From: Guillardia theta CCMP2712 | Lineage: Eukaryota > Cryptophyceae > Pyrenomonadales > Geminigeraceae | Length of the DNA stretch: 37,219 bases | Direction: 5' to 3' | Assembly: GCF_000315625.1 (NCBI RefSeq) | Contig: NW_005434403.1 | Span: forward strand, 1 to 37,219 | Part shown: positions 14,767 to 26,377 of the stretch, piece by piece | How positions within the stretch are numbered: position 1 is the first letter of the stretch | Layout: each line of letters begins with the position of its first letter | Made by a program: the position numbers and the translations under genes | The notes under the pieces: model-generated | Told to the model about the DNA's origin: nothing | Database searches by the model: none | The model's input: only the letters and a program-made list of their open reading frames with translations

Positions 14767-14974
14767 GGAGGAAGCTAAAAAGAACCCTGCTTGCAGATAT
14801 CTTGAGCTCACTGATGTATCAAGATGCTGATGATACGAAGGAGTTTCGACGAGGATGAATCAAATTCTCCTCCTCCTCTTCCTCTCCTCCTCCTTCCCTC
14901 AGTTCAAACCACTCGCCATTGTGCAACTCGCCGTTATGAGCTCAATGTATCCCTCATCTCCCCACTGACCACAC

Positions 14975-15125
14975 CCCGGGAGCCGGGGCCAGAGCCGGGG
15001 CCTCTCCTGAGAGCCGGGCCCGGGGCCCGGCCAGAGCCCGGCGGCCGGGCGGCCTGAGCCGGGGCCGGCCGGCACCGGGCATCATGGCATGCCGGCCGGC
15101 CGCATAGCGGCTGGGCCCGGCGGGG
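14975..15125. repeat. GC-rich palindromic island 3
   Basis: GGCCGGGCGGCCTGAGCCGG-type palindromes are concentrated here, directly left of a copy of the AGTTAAGTTAA dispersed element. The adjacency of a GC island and this element is seen again at 31480-31905. Confidence 0.5.
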
Positions 15126-15138
15126 CCTTCCGAGCGTC

Positions 15139-15310
15139 CTTTACTCAAAGTTAAGTTAAAAATCATTACGAGGACAATCAGGAGAGTCCGATCGAGGAGG
15201 CTTGACCCTGACACTGTCGCACAGGCCAAACGGCGAGAAGAGAAAGACAGCGAGAACCAAACCCAATCCTGCCGACTGCTGTCCCCCAAACTTAACTGAT
15301 ACCTTCCGAG
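15139..15310 (+). mobile_element. Dispersed element, copy A (AGTTAAGTTAA family)
   Basis: The copy starts TTTACTCAAAGTTAAGTTAA and ends near CTTAACTGATACCTTCC. About 130 bp of its body match copy B at 31480-31696 with only a few substitutions and small indels. One end (AGTTAAGTTAA) and the other (TTAACT) are near-inverted, so a short non-autonomous transposon is plausible. No transposase was seen. Confidence 0.6.
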
Positions 15311-15767
15311 CACTACAGGCATGCTGGGGGGCAGTATGAGCCTTGAGGCTGACGAGCTCGAGGTTCATCATGCCTCTTGCACGCCCCCCGGAGGCGGTAG
15401 CAGTACGGTAGGCGGCCATCAGAGCCTTCAGTGCTGCCTTCACGTTCGTGACGACAAGAGAAGACCATAGCTTCTCACCTTCGCAGAGCTCGGATATTGA
15501 GTCAGAGGTGCACGTTCAAACTTGAAAGGTTCTCCTAGAGGAGTGACGGTGTGATCGGACGCAGCGACGCAGCCAGCGTCCGAGCGGACAGAGTCAGGTG
15601 CCTTGATGGTACGGGACCAGTTTTACAGCGGTTTGCCCAGCCGGGGGTTCAGTCACGATTGTTGATTGTATGAAGTTTGATTGTATTACAGACAATTCAG
15701 ATGAAATTTGAGATCAATATAGTACAACAAGGATTCGAATTGTTAACGAGAGATAAGAAAGCTACAA
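15311..15767. other. Region with possible minus-strand coding fragment
   Basis: On the minus strand a frame of about 60 residues is open from about 15510 to 15320 and includes VVTNVKAALKALMAAYRTAT. It runs straight into the dispersed element, which may have truncated it. No family was recognised. The remainder to 15767 is unremarkable AT-richer DNA. Confidence 0.3.
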
Positions 15768-16225
15768 TCAGGTTGATCGGAGGTAAAGTGTTTCTACTCC
15801 TTTCGATGACAGCAACGTGTTTGCAACTTCCGTAACATCCTTGGCAGAGCATTGTGTTGTTGTTCTCCACGTTGGAGGTAAGCAGGGAGCTATTCTCTTC
15901 CCTGCGACAGATTTCCTTGCTGCCATGATGCTCTCATAGCAGGCACCATCCTCGATCGCCACTCGTACACTTGCCCCACTGCCGTCGCGAGTTTGCATTG
16001 CTTCCAAATAAGCCTCTTGCTCTTTGTTGAGGTGGAAAACTGTTTTCTTGAGCTCGAGTTTGAATGACTTGGGAGCAGAGATGCTGAACGTGGTACACGA
16101 ACCGGTCATGGGAGATGAAACAAGAATTTGTGGAAGGAAGTGAAAATCGACGAGGAAAACGACGAGGGGCAGGAGGGCAGGATAGTTCGAAAAGAAGGAG
16201 GGAAGTTCGAAGGTGCCGGAGATCG
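15768..16225 (-). CDS. Hypothetical protein, minus strand
   Basis: The family is not recognised. An ATG at 16107-16109 opens a frame of about 112 residues (MTGSCTTFSISAPKSFKLEL, then a helical charged part ending near GACYESIMAARKSVAGKRI and a Cys-containing tail). The frame continues upstream through a hydrophobic part (FFSNYPALLPLVVFLVDF) to a possible acceptor CCCCTTAG at 16226. An upstream exon at about 16360-16430 (GGMPGLHGNPPSSVDYII) could splice to it in frame. Base composition is balanced, unlike the surrounding repeats, which favours a real gene. The start and total length are uncertain. Confidence 0.4.
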
Positions 16226-17671
16226 CTAAGGGGATGGCAGAGCAGGAATGGGACAAGCTGCAAGGAGAGGCGAGGCGAGGAGGGTCGAAGGGGAAGGAAC
16301 TGGGAGGAAGGAAGGGGTCGGTGATGGGAGGTCAGAGGTACCGATGATATAGTCTACAGAGGAGGGCGGATTTCCGTGTAAGCCTGGCATCCCGCCTGGT
16401 GCACCGCGGGATGTCTGGACCCACCCTAGATGGAACAAAGAAAATTGCGCAAAAGGACCCGGTACCCATAAAACGAGTAATGATCGGCCTCTAAAGATCG
16501 CAACGTTTCGCAATCATTTATCATAAAAGTCATCAAAAGCATCTTTTTGGGATTCTTGCTTGTCATAAATAAAGGGTAAAGAATTGAAAAGCTCTATTTT
16601 GAAGTCTTGAAATGGCCTCATCGCATATGCAACCCTCAATGGAGGTTATCTCCGTTTCGCAATTATCGAAAAATTGCTTTTTCATCATTGACTGGCAGCC
16701 ACTCGCATCATCAGATTCCGATCGCTGTGTTTTCAAATCTTCTTGTCGCTGACTACCCTACCCCATAAAAACTCCTTCGAAATCTTCTACGGAGGGGTAA
16801 TTGGAACGTGTAGTAGAAGGACCTCTGCTGCGCCTCCTTTTCGACCTCTTCGGCCCCTTCTGCCATTCACCTCCTTGTCGTGTCTTTTTCATTCGCGTCA
16901 GCATACGAAGGGGTCTCCTTCCTCCCCCTCTCCTCCCTCCCAACGACATGACCAGCATGCCGAGAAGCTACATCCTATGGACTTCAGAGCATGTATGGCA
17001 AGCTCCCGGCAAAGTACAACTTACCACAGAGATCTCTCCGTACAAGGCGCTCCCAGCATGTTCGTTTGGTGATCGGGGTTACAAGAAACGGAAGCACTCT
17101 CAGATCTCCATACACGACAAGCCTTCCATGGATTCATCGTGACCCTCGTCAGCTCTGTGGTTGAAAGTACAGCACAAGTTCCCATTCCGTAGTTACTTGA
17201 CAGCGTCAACATCTGCCCATTGATCGAGGGATCACTTTTTGTCCTTTGAAGAACCGTTGTCGGGTCTTTCACAGCCTCTTCTCAACTTGCGTTGTGGTCC
17301 CTTCACGATGGAGCCAACACCCTGATAGATTAAAGATTTATTGCGCGTTTCCGTGCAGACTCAACTTTCATTTCTTCTTCTTCTTCTTCTCGCCTCCTTT
17401 CCCTTTCCCATCTTTCCCTATAAGCAAGGTGACTAATAACCTCCTTCAGGTTCGAACACTGACAAACCTGCTTTTTTGTCGGCGCTCTTGGCCTTTTTCT
17501 TCTTGGAAGGGTCAAATATCTGCGTTTGAAATCCCATCAACACAATCACTTCCCAGCAGAAGAGAAAACCTTGGTGTTTGTATTCCTCAGCTCCATCTGC
17601 CCGTAGACATCATACACCATGGGTGGAAGAAGAGCTATATTGGTGTGTGTCAGGTAGCAATCAGGGAGGGA
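16226..17671. other. Region of uncertain minus-strand exons
   Basis: Several short frames on the minus strand may be exons, but they could not be tied to a family. One at 17537-17468 reads IFDPSKKKKAKSADKKA, which resembles the start of translation factor eIF2-beta, but no other part of that protein is present. Another at about 17272-17085 is open over about 60 residues. Plus-strand frames at 16800-17140 are equally unsupported. No large repeat is present. Confidence 0.35.
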
Positions 17672-18397
17672 TTACAAATCATCACGATCACATGTGATTG
17701 CGTTGTATCCGTTCTCCTTTGCCCAGTAGTACGCAGTCTTGCCCTGGTTGTCCTTCATATCTACCAGCCTTTCGCCAATCGGCAAGCTTTCATCCTCTAT
17801 GCTGCTACCAACATGCCTGTAAGAGGGTAGGCCAGATACAATCAGAGCATCTCACCATGTGTCAATCAAGAACTCCGCTATCTCCAGATACCCCTTCATA
17901 GCACAGATGTGCAGAGCGGTCCGGCCTTCCTTGTCCTGTACACGGGGGTCGGCCCCGGCCCCCATGAGCTCCTTCACCATCTCGAGCTCCCCCAACAGCG
18001 TCGCTGCGTGTAAGGCTGTGCTCGCCCCGACCTCTTCGTTGTCTTTCAAGTTCACGTCTGTCAGAGAGTGTCAGCACTGAGCAGATGCGTTAGAGCTGAG
18101 AAACGAATGACCAGGTCTGAACTGCAGGATGACTTTGAGCATTTCAATGTCTCCAGATTTGACAGCGACATGGCACAAGGTCGCCCCGCTCGAGTTCCTG
18201 ATGTTGACATCGCCGTCCTCCATCAGGATCCGACGGGCGTACTCCAGGTCACGACGGCCGACGGCATCGAAGAAAATGTTTGGATTCATGCCGCCAGGCC
18301 TCTTTGAGGGAGAGGAGTCAAATCCTCGTATGCTCGCGTATTTGTTCTTTATGGATTGCAGCCACTGCAAGGCTGGGGCATCCTTCTCTGACTGCAT
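17672..18397 (-). CDS. Ankyrin-repeat protein, three exons
   Basis: The product is a 210-residue protein made largely of ankyrin repeats, a protein-binding fold. Exons on the minus strand are 18397-18112, 18057-17856 and 17816-17672. The introns are 54 bp (18058-18111) and 39 bp (17817-17855), the second with a good pyrimidine tract. Repeat motifs are NPNIFFDAVGRRDLEYARRI, DVNIRNSSGATLCHVAVKSG, a split VNLKDNEEVG ASTALHAA repeat, and EGRTALHICAMKGYLEIAEF, followed by a degenerate last repeat NQGKTAYYWAKENGY. The first intron sits in the third repeat and restores the repeat phase exactly, which supports the model. The start at 18397 follows an in-frame stop and a TTCAG, so an upstream exon is possible. 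No enzymatic domain is attached, and the partner is unknown. Confidence 0.82.
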
Positions 18398-18844
18398 CTG
18401 AACTTGCCCTTGCCTGTTGGCCAGTACAGATCACTTCTGAAGTTCTGCTCAACATTCATGCTTCAGTTCACCAACTCCAGGCTGCTGTTTTCACTCATTG
18501 CACACAAACAGGCATGCTACCTCTCAAACATTCAATCTGTTCCTACTACAACGGCATCTTACCCTCTTACAAGCAGATTGTTCGTAGCATACACCGCTTG
18601 AACCATTCGTATTCTGAACTTGTACTCTTCCTGTCTTTTCTCCTTTTCACCCGGCCTTACATCCCATCCCTTGCAATTACCTCTTCATCTCCTCCTTTCC
18701 TTCTCCTCCTCCTTCCTCCTGTATCTTCTTTTCTCCTGTCTTCTCTGCTCTTCTCCTTACTCTTCTCTCTTGCTCGTGCTCGTGCTCGTGCTCCTCTACT
18801 CTCCTCTATTCTACTCTACTCTCCTCTCCGCTCCTGCTCCTTTT

Positions 18845-18883
<39 letters not shown>

Positions 18884-20210
18884 CTTCCCCCCCCCCCCCC
18901 TCTCCCTCCCTCTCCCTCTCCCTCCCTTCCTCCCTCCCTCTCTCTCCTTCCTCCTCCTTCTCATGTCCTGTCTCCTCCTGTCCTCTACCCTCCTCCCCTT
19001 CCCTCACCTTCACGCTTGATCAAAAGTTTCACCTTCACCATGACAAACGAGCAGCAACTGATATTATTTTTACTCAAAAGATTTACTGAAAAGATTTACT
19101 CAAAGTTAAGTTAAATCCATGTCATGATAATCGGATCGGAAGCCATGCGGCGGTCCTTGTTTTGTTGTGATTCAGAATGATGATAGAGTCTTCCTCCCAA
19201 GAGCGAACTTGGGACAGTGACCATGCAGTCGTTGACGTGTCTTTCCGATGTCACTGGAGCGAAGTAATTCGAGCAAGGATCATCGGCGGACAGGGAGCTC
19301 GGAGAAGGCTGGAGAGTTCTTGTAGAGAAAGAGCAAGCAGATTCGTTTGTTTCTCTCTCTGTTTACTTCAATCATGACTTGAGCATCATAAAAACAGCCA
19401 ACTGTTCGTAATGGTGGGTCCATGGGATGGAGAAACTTTCTTTCTGGTCGGAGCTGCCGCGCCCAAGACCAGCCTGCGTAACCGTGATAAGTGAAAATAC
19501 AACAGCATATTGAGGTGTTGTTCGGCTTCGTCGATCAGGATACTACCTTGTGGCTCGTTGGCTTTATCGAAAACACCGTTTCTGTTTCCGGGTGTAACGA
19601 GCAAGGAGAGGGCAAGAGTGTAGATAATCTTACAACACAATCTTTAGATCCCAAGAACTATTAGTCTCCTCTCCTTACGAGCGCTTCTTCCTCCCTCCTC
19701 CTCTTCGCCTCTCCCGGAGTCCTGGCCGGCATCCCCCAGGAAGGCTCTCCCTCCTCAGTTGGGTCTCGGTCTCAGGCAGCAGGGAACTGAGCCACCATCT
19801 CCTTCCCCTTCTCAAATCAGCACGTCCATGTTTCCATTACGCGTCGAGGGGGTAAACTCCTCCAAACTCTTCCCTGAGGGACACCGGGGTGGGTCAGCAA
19901 GTTGACCATGTATAGGGGTGAGGTCGATTTGACTAAGAGGAAACCTAGTGAATGAAGCGAGTAGTGTGGGTGTGTATGACATCAGAAACATGCGAGGGGT
20001 GGGGTGGCGAACCACACCCTGTCCTTAGTCCGTACTAGTGACCATTTTTGAAACTCCCCTCACCCCCACCCACCTATCCCTGCCCCATCTACCCCACCCC
20101 TGGTAATCACGGAGTCTACAGGGTGTCCTGCTTCTTTTTTTGGAGGTATCACGAATTCAAAAGGAACAGATGTTGTCACAAGAGCTCAATCATTGACGAC
20201 TCACAGCAAC
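18398..20210. other. Intergenic region, pyrimidine tracts and element copy D
   Basis: From 18640 to 19000 the plus strand is almost pure CT with CTCCTG and GCTCGT runs. Element copy D lies at 19067-19115. A minus-strand frame at 19640-19386 (containing PQGSILIDEAEQHLNMLLYF) looks protein-like but has no recognised family. The 350 bp before 20211 may contain the ABC transporter promoter. Confidence 0.45.
19067..19115 (+). mobile_element. Dispersed element end, copy D
   Basis: TTTACTCAAAAG, TTTACTGAAAAG and TTTACTCAAAGTTAAGTTAA follow each other as three variants of one end. The first two are shortened. Only the terminal motif is shared with copies A-C. Confidence 0.5.
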
Positions 20211-23200
20211 ATGCAGCAGTCGAATGTCAATCCTGTGTTGACTCGGGACGAAGTTGTTGAAACATCTTACGAAGTTGAAACATCCTCTGCGAAAGAAAGT
20301 GATGGTGAAAACCAAGGGAAAACATCCTTCCTTGCTCTCTTCCGTTTTGCTAGTGCGATGGACCGCTTTCTTATCGTCGTATCCCTCATCGGCTCTGTTG
20401 CAACTGGTGCAGCGCTCCCTGTGTTCACCCTCTACTTCAAGGACCTCATCGACGGGGGGTTCGGTGCAGGATCGCAATCTGCCGAGGAGGTCAACAAAGC
20501 TGCTCTCAACTTCCTCTGGATCAGCCTTGGCCTGTTCGTGTGTGGCTCCATCTCCAACGGCTCGATGCTCTTGGCCGCTGCAAACCAGGGGTCTCGGCTG
20601 AGAAGGCAGTACGTGAAGGCCATCTTGAGGCAGAACATCGCCTGGTTTGACACTCAGAAGACCGGAGAGATCACCACGTCGATCGAACGCGACTGCTCCA
20701 ACGTGCAGGGAGCGATCGGCGAGAAAGCCGTGCTCTTCGTGCACAACATGTCCACTTTTATCATTGGCATTGCGCTGGGCTTCTGGCAAGGGTGGCAGAT
20801 GGCGTTGGTGAGCTTGAAGCAGTGGTCGTTGACAAGCTCCCAACTGACTGCGAAGCTGCAGGTGATTTGTGCCTGTCTGCCGCTGCTGGCCGGGGCCGGG
20901 GCTTGGATGGCCAAGAATCTCGCAGGGATTGCTTCCAAAGGAGAACACGCATACCGCTCTGCAGGTGTGGAGCGAGCTTGTTGGTGGGTGAGTGTGCTGA
21001 CGGGCCTTGGCTGAGCAGGAGCTGTCGCTGAGCAGGCCATCACGGGGATCAGGACCGTAGCCTCTCTGCGAGGAGAAGAACGAGAGAACCAGAGGTTCTG
21101 CTCGAACCTGGACGAGGCGCTAGACATGGGGATCAAGAGGGCTCGCACAAACGCGCTGGGAATGGGAGTCGTGTTAAGCACTACTCTTTTGCCCTACGCC
21201 CTAGGGCTTTGGTTTGGGAGCTGGCTGATATCGCATGGCATAACCAACAGCCGAACAGGGTTGCTCTACTCGGCCGGAGATGTGATGCTGGTCTTCTTCG
21301 CCATAGTGCTGGGAGGATTCAGCCTCGGTCAGGTGGGGCCATGTGTGCAGGCGTTCATGAAGGGCCAGGCGTCGGCCAAGAAAATCTTTGATATCATCGA
21401 CCGCAAGCCTCCCATTGACATCCAAGACCCGTCAGGTGACAAGCCAGCTGGCGTGAAAGGTGATCTCTGCCTCAAGGGCGTTGCCTTCACCTACCCAGCT
21501 CGTCTCGATGCTCCGATCTTCACCTGCCTTAACCTCAACATCGCAGCTGGGCAAACGGCAGCCCTAGTCGGAGCCTCAGGAAGTGGAAAAAGCACTGTGA
21601 TCCAGCTGCTGCTTCGCTTCTACGACCCGGACGAAGGGCAGGTCATGCTGGACGGGAGAGACCTGCGAACTCTCAACGTGAAGTGGCTCCGCGAGCATCT
21701 GAGCATCGTGTCCCAGGAGCCGATCCTGTTCGCGGTCTCAATTGCGGAGAACATCAAGTATGGCAAGCCCGACGCCACGATGGACGAGATCAAGAAGGCA
21801 TGCGTGGCGTCCAACGCTCACTTGTTTGTCGCCGGGCTTCCGGACACGTATCATACGCTGTGCGGGGAGAGGGGGACGCAGCTCAGCGGCGGTCAGAAGC
21901 AGAGGATCGCGATCGCGCGCGCCGTCATCTCCAATCCCAACGTGCTCCTGCTGGACGAGGCCACGTCGGCCCTGGACTCGGAGAGCGAGAAGCTCGTACA
22001 GGACGCGCTGGACAACCTCATGGAAGGGAGGACCGTCGTGGTGGTCGCTCATCGCCTGTCAACCATCCGCAATGCGGACAAGATCTGTGTGTTCAAGACG
22101 GGAACCATCGTCGAAGAGGGCACGCATGAGGAGCTTTATGCAAAGGAAGACGGCTTCTACCGGGAGCTCGTCTCGAAGCAGATGGTGGCAGGAGAGGCAG
22201 CGATTGGAGGGGCTTCGGCAACAGCAGAGAAGAAGATGCCCGCAAACGACGTGGCGCAGGGCTCATCAACAGCAGTGAAGTCTCCTGAGGTGAAACTCAA
22301 GGAAATGAGCAATCAGGAACAGCAGAAGGCAGAGAAGGGCTACCTGAAGCGAGCCTTCAAGCTCAACAGCCCAGAGTTCTTCCCCTGGGCGTTGACGGGG
22401 TCGGTCGGAGCCTGCATGAACGGAGCGGTATATCCTGTGCTTGCACTTCTGCTGACGGAGATGCTTGCGGGCTACAGTCTGTGCCAGGAAAAAGAAGGCA
22501 TAGATCCTTTCAATCCGGGCAAGAAGGTTGTAGTCTCTTATTTCATGGATGCAAAGAGCTGCGGAGCATCCTGCCTATACCTCGCCACCCATCAGTGGAG
22601 TGGTGAATGTTTGAGTGAGAATAACACAAAGATTTGGTGCTACCAGGTTGCTAATTCTTCGGCCGGACATTACATTCGCTTCTACAGCAGCCAACCCGAT
22701 GAAGCCGTAGCAGTAGTTCAAGATCTCCGACTCCATGATATTGAAGCACTCGTTTCTACAACTCTACTCCTTCGGAGTGATGGGCGAGCATCTCACGCAG
22801 CGCCTGAGGAAAATGTGCTTCGCCTCCGTGCTCCGGCAGGACGTGGGCTTCTTCGACTACCCGGAGAATGCGAGCGGCAGCCTGACGACTAAGCTTGCAA
22901 AGGACGCTTCCTTGGTAGAGAATGCGGTGGGATCCACAATCGGCCTGATGATCCAAAACCTGGTCGTCATGGCAATATCCCTGACGATCGCTTTCATCCG
23001 AGGGTGGATGCTGACTCTGATCTGCTTCTCGACGTTCCCGCTGATGGTTGCTGCCAATATGCTGCAAATGAAGTTCATCGCGGGCTCTGGTGGCGACCTG
23101 TCTGCTGCTTATGAGGTAAGCGATGGCTGTAAGGTTCTCTGTCTAGAGAAAGCTTCAACTTGTAGCATCACTTATGAGCAATCTCGTGCTATTGACCTGG

Positions 23201-25436
23201 TTTTCTTGGCAGAACGCGACAGCGATAGCGAGCGAAGCAGTAGCTGGTTTGCGGACTGTCGCTGCATTCTCAGCAGAGGAGCAAGTCGAGAATCTTTACG
23301 AGGAGAATCTCAAGTAAGATTTGTTATGAATGTTTCAGCAATTGAATGACCGGTTACTCGTCGACAGATCAGAAAATGGCGCACAGCAGAAGACAGCTTT
23401 GGCAGCTGGCCTCGGGCAGGGCTTTTCGCTTTTCACCGTCTTCTTCCTCTACTACTGCGGGTTTGCAGGAGGAGCATACCTGATGAAACACGAGGGCTAC
23501 TCTTTCAAGGATGTGCTTCAGGTAATGACAAGGATGCATCTGTTTGCTGTAGAGGAGGGCAGGAGAGAGTTTGAAAAGGATGTTGAACAACTTCAGCTTG
23601 ATAGCTCAAGTCTCATGTCAGGTGTTCTTCACGGTAACGTTTCTGGGCATGGCAGCTGGCATGGCTGGAGCAGTCGCGCCAGACATCGCCAAGGGAAAGC
23701 CTGCTCTGATTTCCATTTTCAAGCTGATCGACCAGGTAGCTGATTGTGAGAAGACAAGGAGGCTAATGGCATCTACAACACCAACAGGAGCCGAAGATCG
23801 ATGTTAACGATCCTGCTGGCCAGAAACTCCAACGTGTAACGGGAAAGATCGAGCTGAGGGATGTATCCTTTAATTACCCAGCTCGTCCGGACGTGAAAAT
23901 CTTGCAGAATCTGAATCTCAGTGAGTGCTTCCTGTACTGATATTCTCTTTACCCTCCTGGCCATCAGCCATTCCTGCCGGGAAGACATCAGCGCTTGTCG
24001 GGGGGTCGGGCAGCGGAAAAAGCACCATCATCTCCCTTATCGAGCGCTTCTACGACCCTGATAGCGGCAAGGTGAGTGTAGAGGTGAAGGAGAGCGATGC
24101 ACAGGCTCAGTACTAGGCAGATCCTGCTAGACGATGTTGATATCAAGCAGCTCAACTTGTCGTGGCTACGGTCGCACTTGGGGCTTGTCAGCCAGGAGCC
24201 GGTAAGAAGTGGGTTGGAGAGGGAGAGGGAGAGGGAGAGGGAGAGGGAGAGGGAGAGGGAGAGGGAGAAGGGGAGCGAAGGAGGGAGAGAGAGGGCAAGA
24301 GGAGGGGGAGGAAGGAGCAATGGAGAGAGCTTGGAGAGAGAGAGAGAGAAAGAGGCAAGAGGAGGAAGCGAGGAGCGAGGACTAGATCCAGTAGGGAGGG
24401 AAGGAGGAGAAAGAGGAGGGGGGGGCGAGGGAGGAGATAGAGATCGAGACAGGAGAAACCCAGAAAAGAGCCGCAGAGGATGGAGAGGCTAGAGAAAGAA
24501 GGGAGGGAGGGAGGGAGGGAGGGAGGAAGAGAGGAGGTTGAGCGCAAAGGGAAAGCAGGATGTTACATTAACAGGAGGTTGTAAGATATTGTTTGCCACT
24601 TCCATCTTTGAGAACATCCGATACGGAAGGTCGAGCATCTGATGTAGGGACCCAGTTGACCAGCTAGCAGGGAGGACGCGGGGGAGGGGGAGGTGATTGA
24701 GGCCTCCAAGAAAGCCAACGCGCATACCTTCATCATGGAATTTCCTGGCCAGTTCGAGACGCAATGCGGAGAGAAAGGAACGCAGATGAGCGGCGGGCAG
24801 AAGCAGGTGATCTTGTATCTAACTGATCTCACACTGATCTCTTGCATTTTCCTCTTCCTCTCCCCTCGTCCTCGGCAGAGGATCGCGATAGCTCGTGCCA
24901 TGGTTGCAAACCCAAGCGTGCTGCTCCTGGATGAGGTGAAAGCTGTTCTTGCTGTCCTGTTCCAGCTGATCCTTGAGCTGACAGGCAACGTCCGCGCTTG
25001 ATTCGCAAAGCGAGATGCTCGTACAAGAAGCTTTGGACATCCTCATGGTCTGTTGGAACATGCGGCTCTTGGTATCATGTCTGAAGGTGTTGCTGCAGGT
25101 TGGAAGGACAGTTGTTGTCGTGGCTCACAGACTGTCAACCATCAAAGTAAGCAAGCACCCGTCGTGCTCCAACATGCGCTTATGTTGCATCAGAATGCAG
25201 ACAAGATCGTCGTCATGTCGGGAGGAGAGGTTGTTGAAGAGGTGATGCGATATCAGAAGTTATCTCTCTCATGGCTGAAACTGAGCTGATTGGACCAGGG
25301 CAAACATTTTGATCTGCTTGCTAACACGACTGGACCGTACGCGAAGCTCATCGCTCATCAGGCAACTGATGTCACTCTAGAGACCATTTTTGATGAGACA
25401 GACAGATGCAAGCATGATTCGGCGAAGACCTCTTGA
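20211..25436 (+). CDS. Full-size ABCB/P-glycoprotein-type ABC transporter
   Basis: This is an ABC exporter with layout TMD1-NBD1-TMD2-NBD2. Exons: 20211-20807, 20862-20964, 21019 to about 22646, about 22747 to 23115, 23213-23313, 23368-23521, 23622-23735, 23788-23920, 23968-24071, 24121-24201, 24586-24629, 24671-24806, 24879-24935, 24985-25047, 25099-25146, 25194-25241, 25299-25436. NBD1 has Walker [10 protein letters not shown] (about 418-426), signature LSGGQ (522-526), Walker [13 protein letters not shown] (542-553) and H-loop His about 578. NBD2 has [21 protein letters not shown] plus ATSALD and AHRLST, with these motifs cut by introns. The model gives about 1305 aa. The loop after TM7 is long and rich in Cys. 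TM8 cannot be read on this strand (see 22674-22752), so the allele may be broken. The substrate is unknown. Introns crowd into the 3' half, with only two in the first 2.4 kb. Confidence 0.93.
22674..22752 (-). other. Probable 79-bp micro-inversion covering TM8 of the ABC transporter
   Basis: Read on the minus strand, this segment encodes [20 protein letters not shown] followed by AAVEAN, which is TM8-like. AAVEAN would abut [14 protein letters not shown] at 22753 on the plus strand, the order expected for this family. On the plus strand the segment gives no membrane helix, and the frames on its two sides differ by one base. The sequences CATTCGCTTCTACA (22673-22686) and CACTCGTTTCTACA (22747-22760) flank it. 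Alternatively 22647-22746 could be spliced out as an intron, but then TM8 would be lost. Confidence 0.6.
24210..24330 (+). repeat. (GGGAGA)n and purine tract in ABC transporter intron 10
   Basis: About nine GAGAGG hexamers and further purine-rich DNA fill the 384-bp intron 24202-24585, by far the longest intron of this gene. Confidence 0.9.
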
Positions 25437-25460
25437 CAGGAAGAAAGTGAAATGAAGCAC

Positions 25461-25608
<148 letters not shown>

Positions 25609-25609
25609 T

Positions 25610-25660
25610 TGTTTGTTTGTTTGTTTGTTTGTTTGTTTGTTTGTTTGTTTGTTTGTTTGA
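25610..25660 (+). repeat. (TTTG)n microsatellite
   Basis: About 12 perfect TTTG tetramers directly follow the (GA)n array. Confidence 0.96.
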
Positions 25661-26377
25661 ACCACCAACACTTGCTCCGCAAAAGCTGCTAAACATACCA
25701 AGCTCACTCCCTGCCAGTCAGCCAGGAGAACTTCTACCTGTGCCCTTTGCAGGAGCCGAGCAGGAATCGACCATGCCCTACTTGAGAGATTGAGCTCCTG
25801 CAAGCTGGAGGAGGCGGACAGGCTCTGTCTCGTCGATTTCCATAGCCGCTCCTCTGTCGTCCTCGTCCCTTAAAGCAGAACATGTTTCTTACTGCAGTCA
25901 CACCGCATTTCTCCTCCACCCTGGCACCCAATGAAGGAGTTCCTAGGAGGACGGCAATGAAACGCAGGGTCCCCGTACACCGCCTCCTGACTACACCCAT
26001 CCCACTCCGCCGTCAAGCTTGCTCCACGGTGGTTTGCTCAGTTCCAAAGAAAACGCAAAGCCATCTGTATCTGCAGCGATGGGAGGGAAAGCCTTAGTTG
26101 GATAAGGGTTACGTAGCTAGCGCGATGATCCGAAATCTTCTGTTGTGCCGACGGAGCTTCCGGACGTTGTTGTAGGGATGAATCTTGGTCACGTATATTA
26201 CCCTTCGCATTACACCAACTCACATCCAACCGAAGATGTTTGCTGATTGATATGCGAGAACCCCTTTAGATAGATCAACAGGCGAGAATTGAGCACAGAG
26301 CGATAGTTCTTAGCTATGAAATTCTCGACTAAATACAGGGTCATGAAAGTTGCATTGGCTCACTGCAGAAAGCTTAC

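Noticed and set aside
17468-17537. eIF2-beta start exon (IFDPSKKKKAK)
   Set aside because: Only a short Lys-rich match exists. No helix or zinc-ribbon part of eIF2-beta was found nearby.
19177-19377. Endonuclease-like SDHAVVDVSF in a short plus frame
   Set aside because: A single short motif without the rest of a retroelement endonuclease is not enough for a call.
22647-22746. Intron of 100 bp in the ABC transporter TM8 region
   Set aside because: It keeps the frame, but the product would lack TM8, and the opposite strand of the same piece reads as TM8. An inversion explains more.
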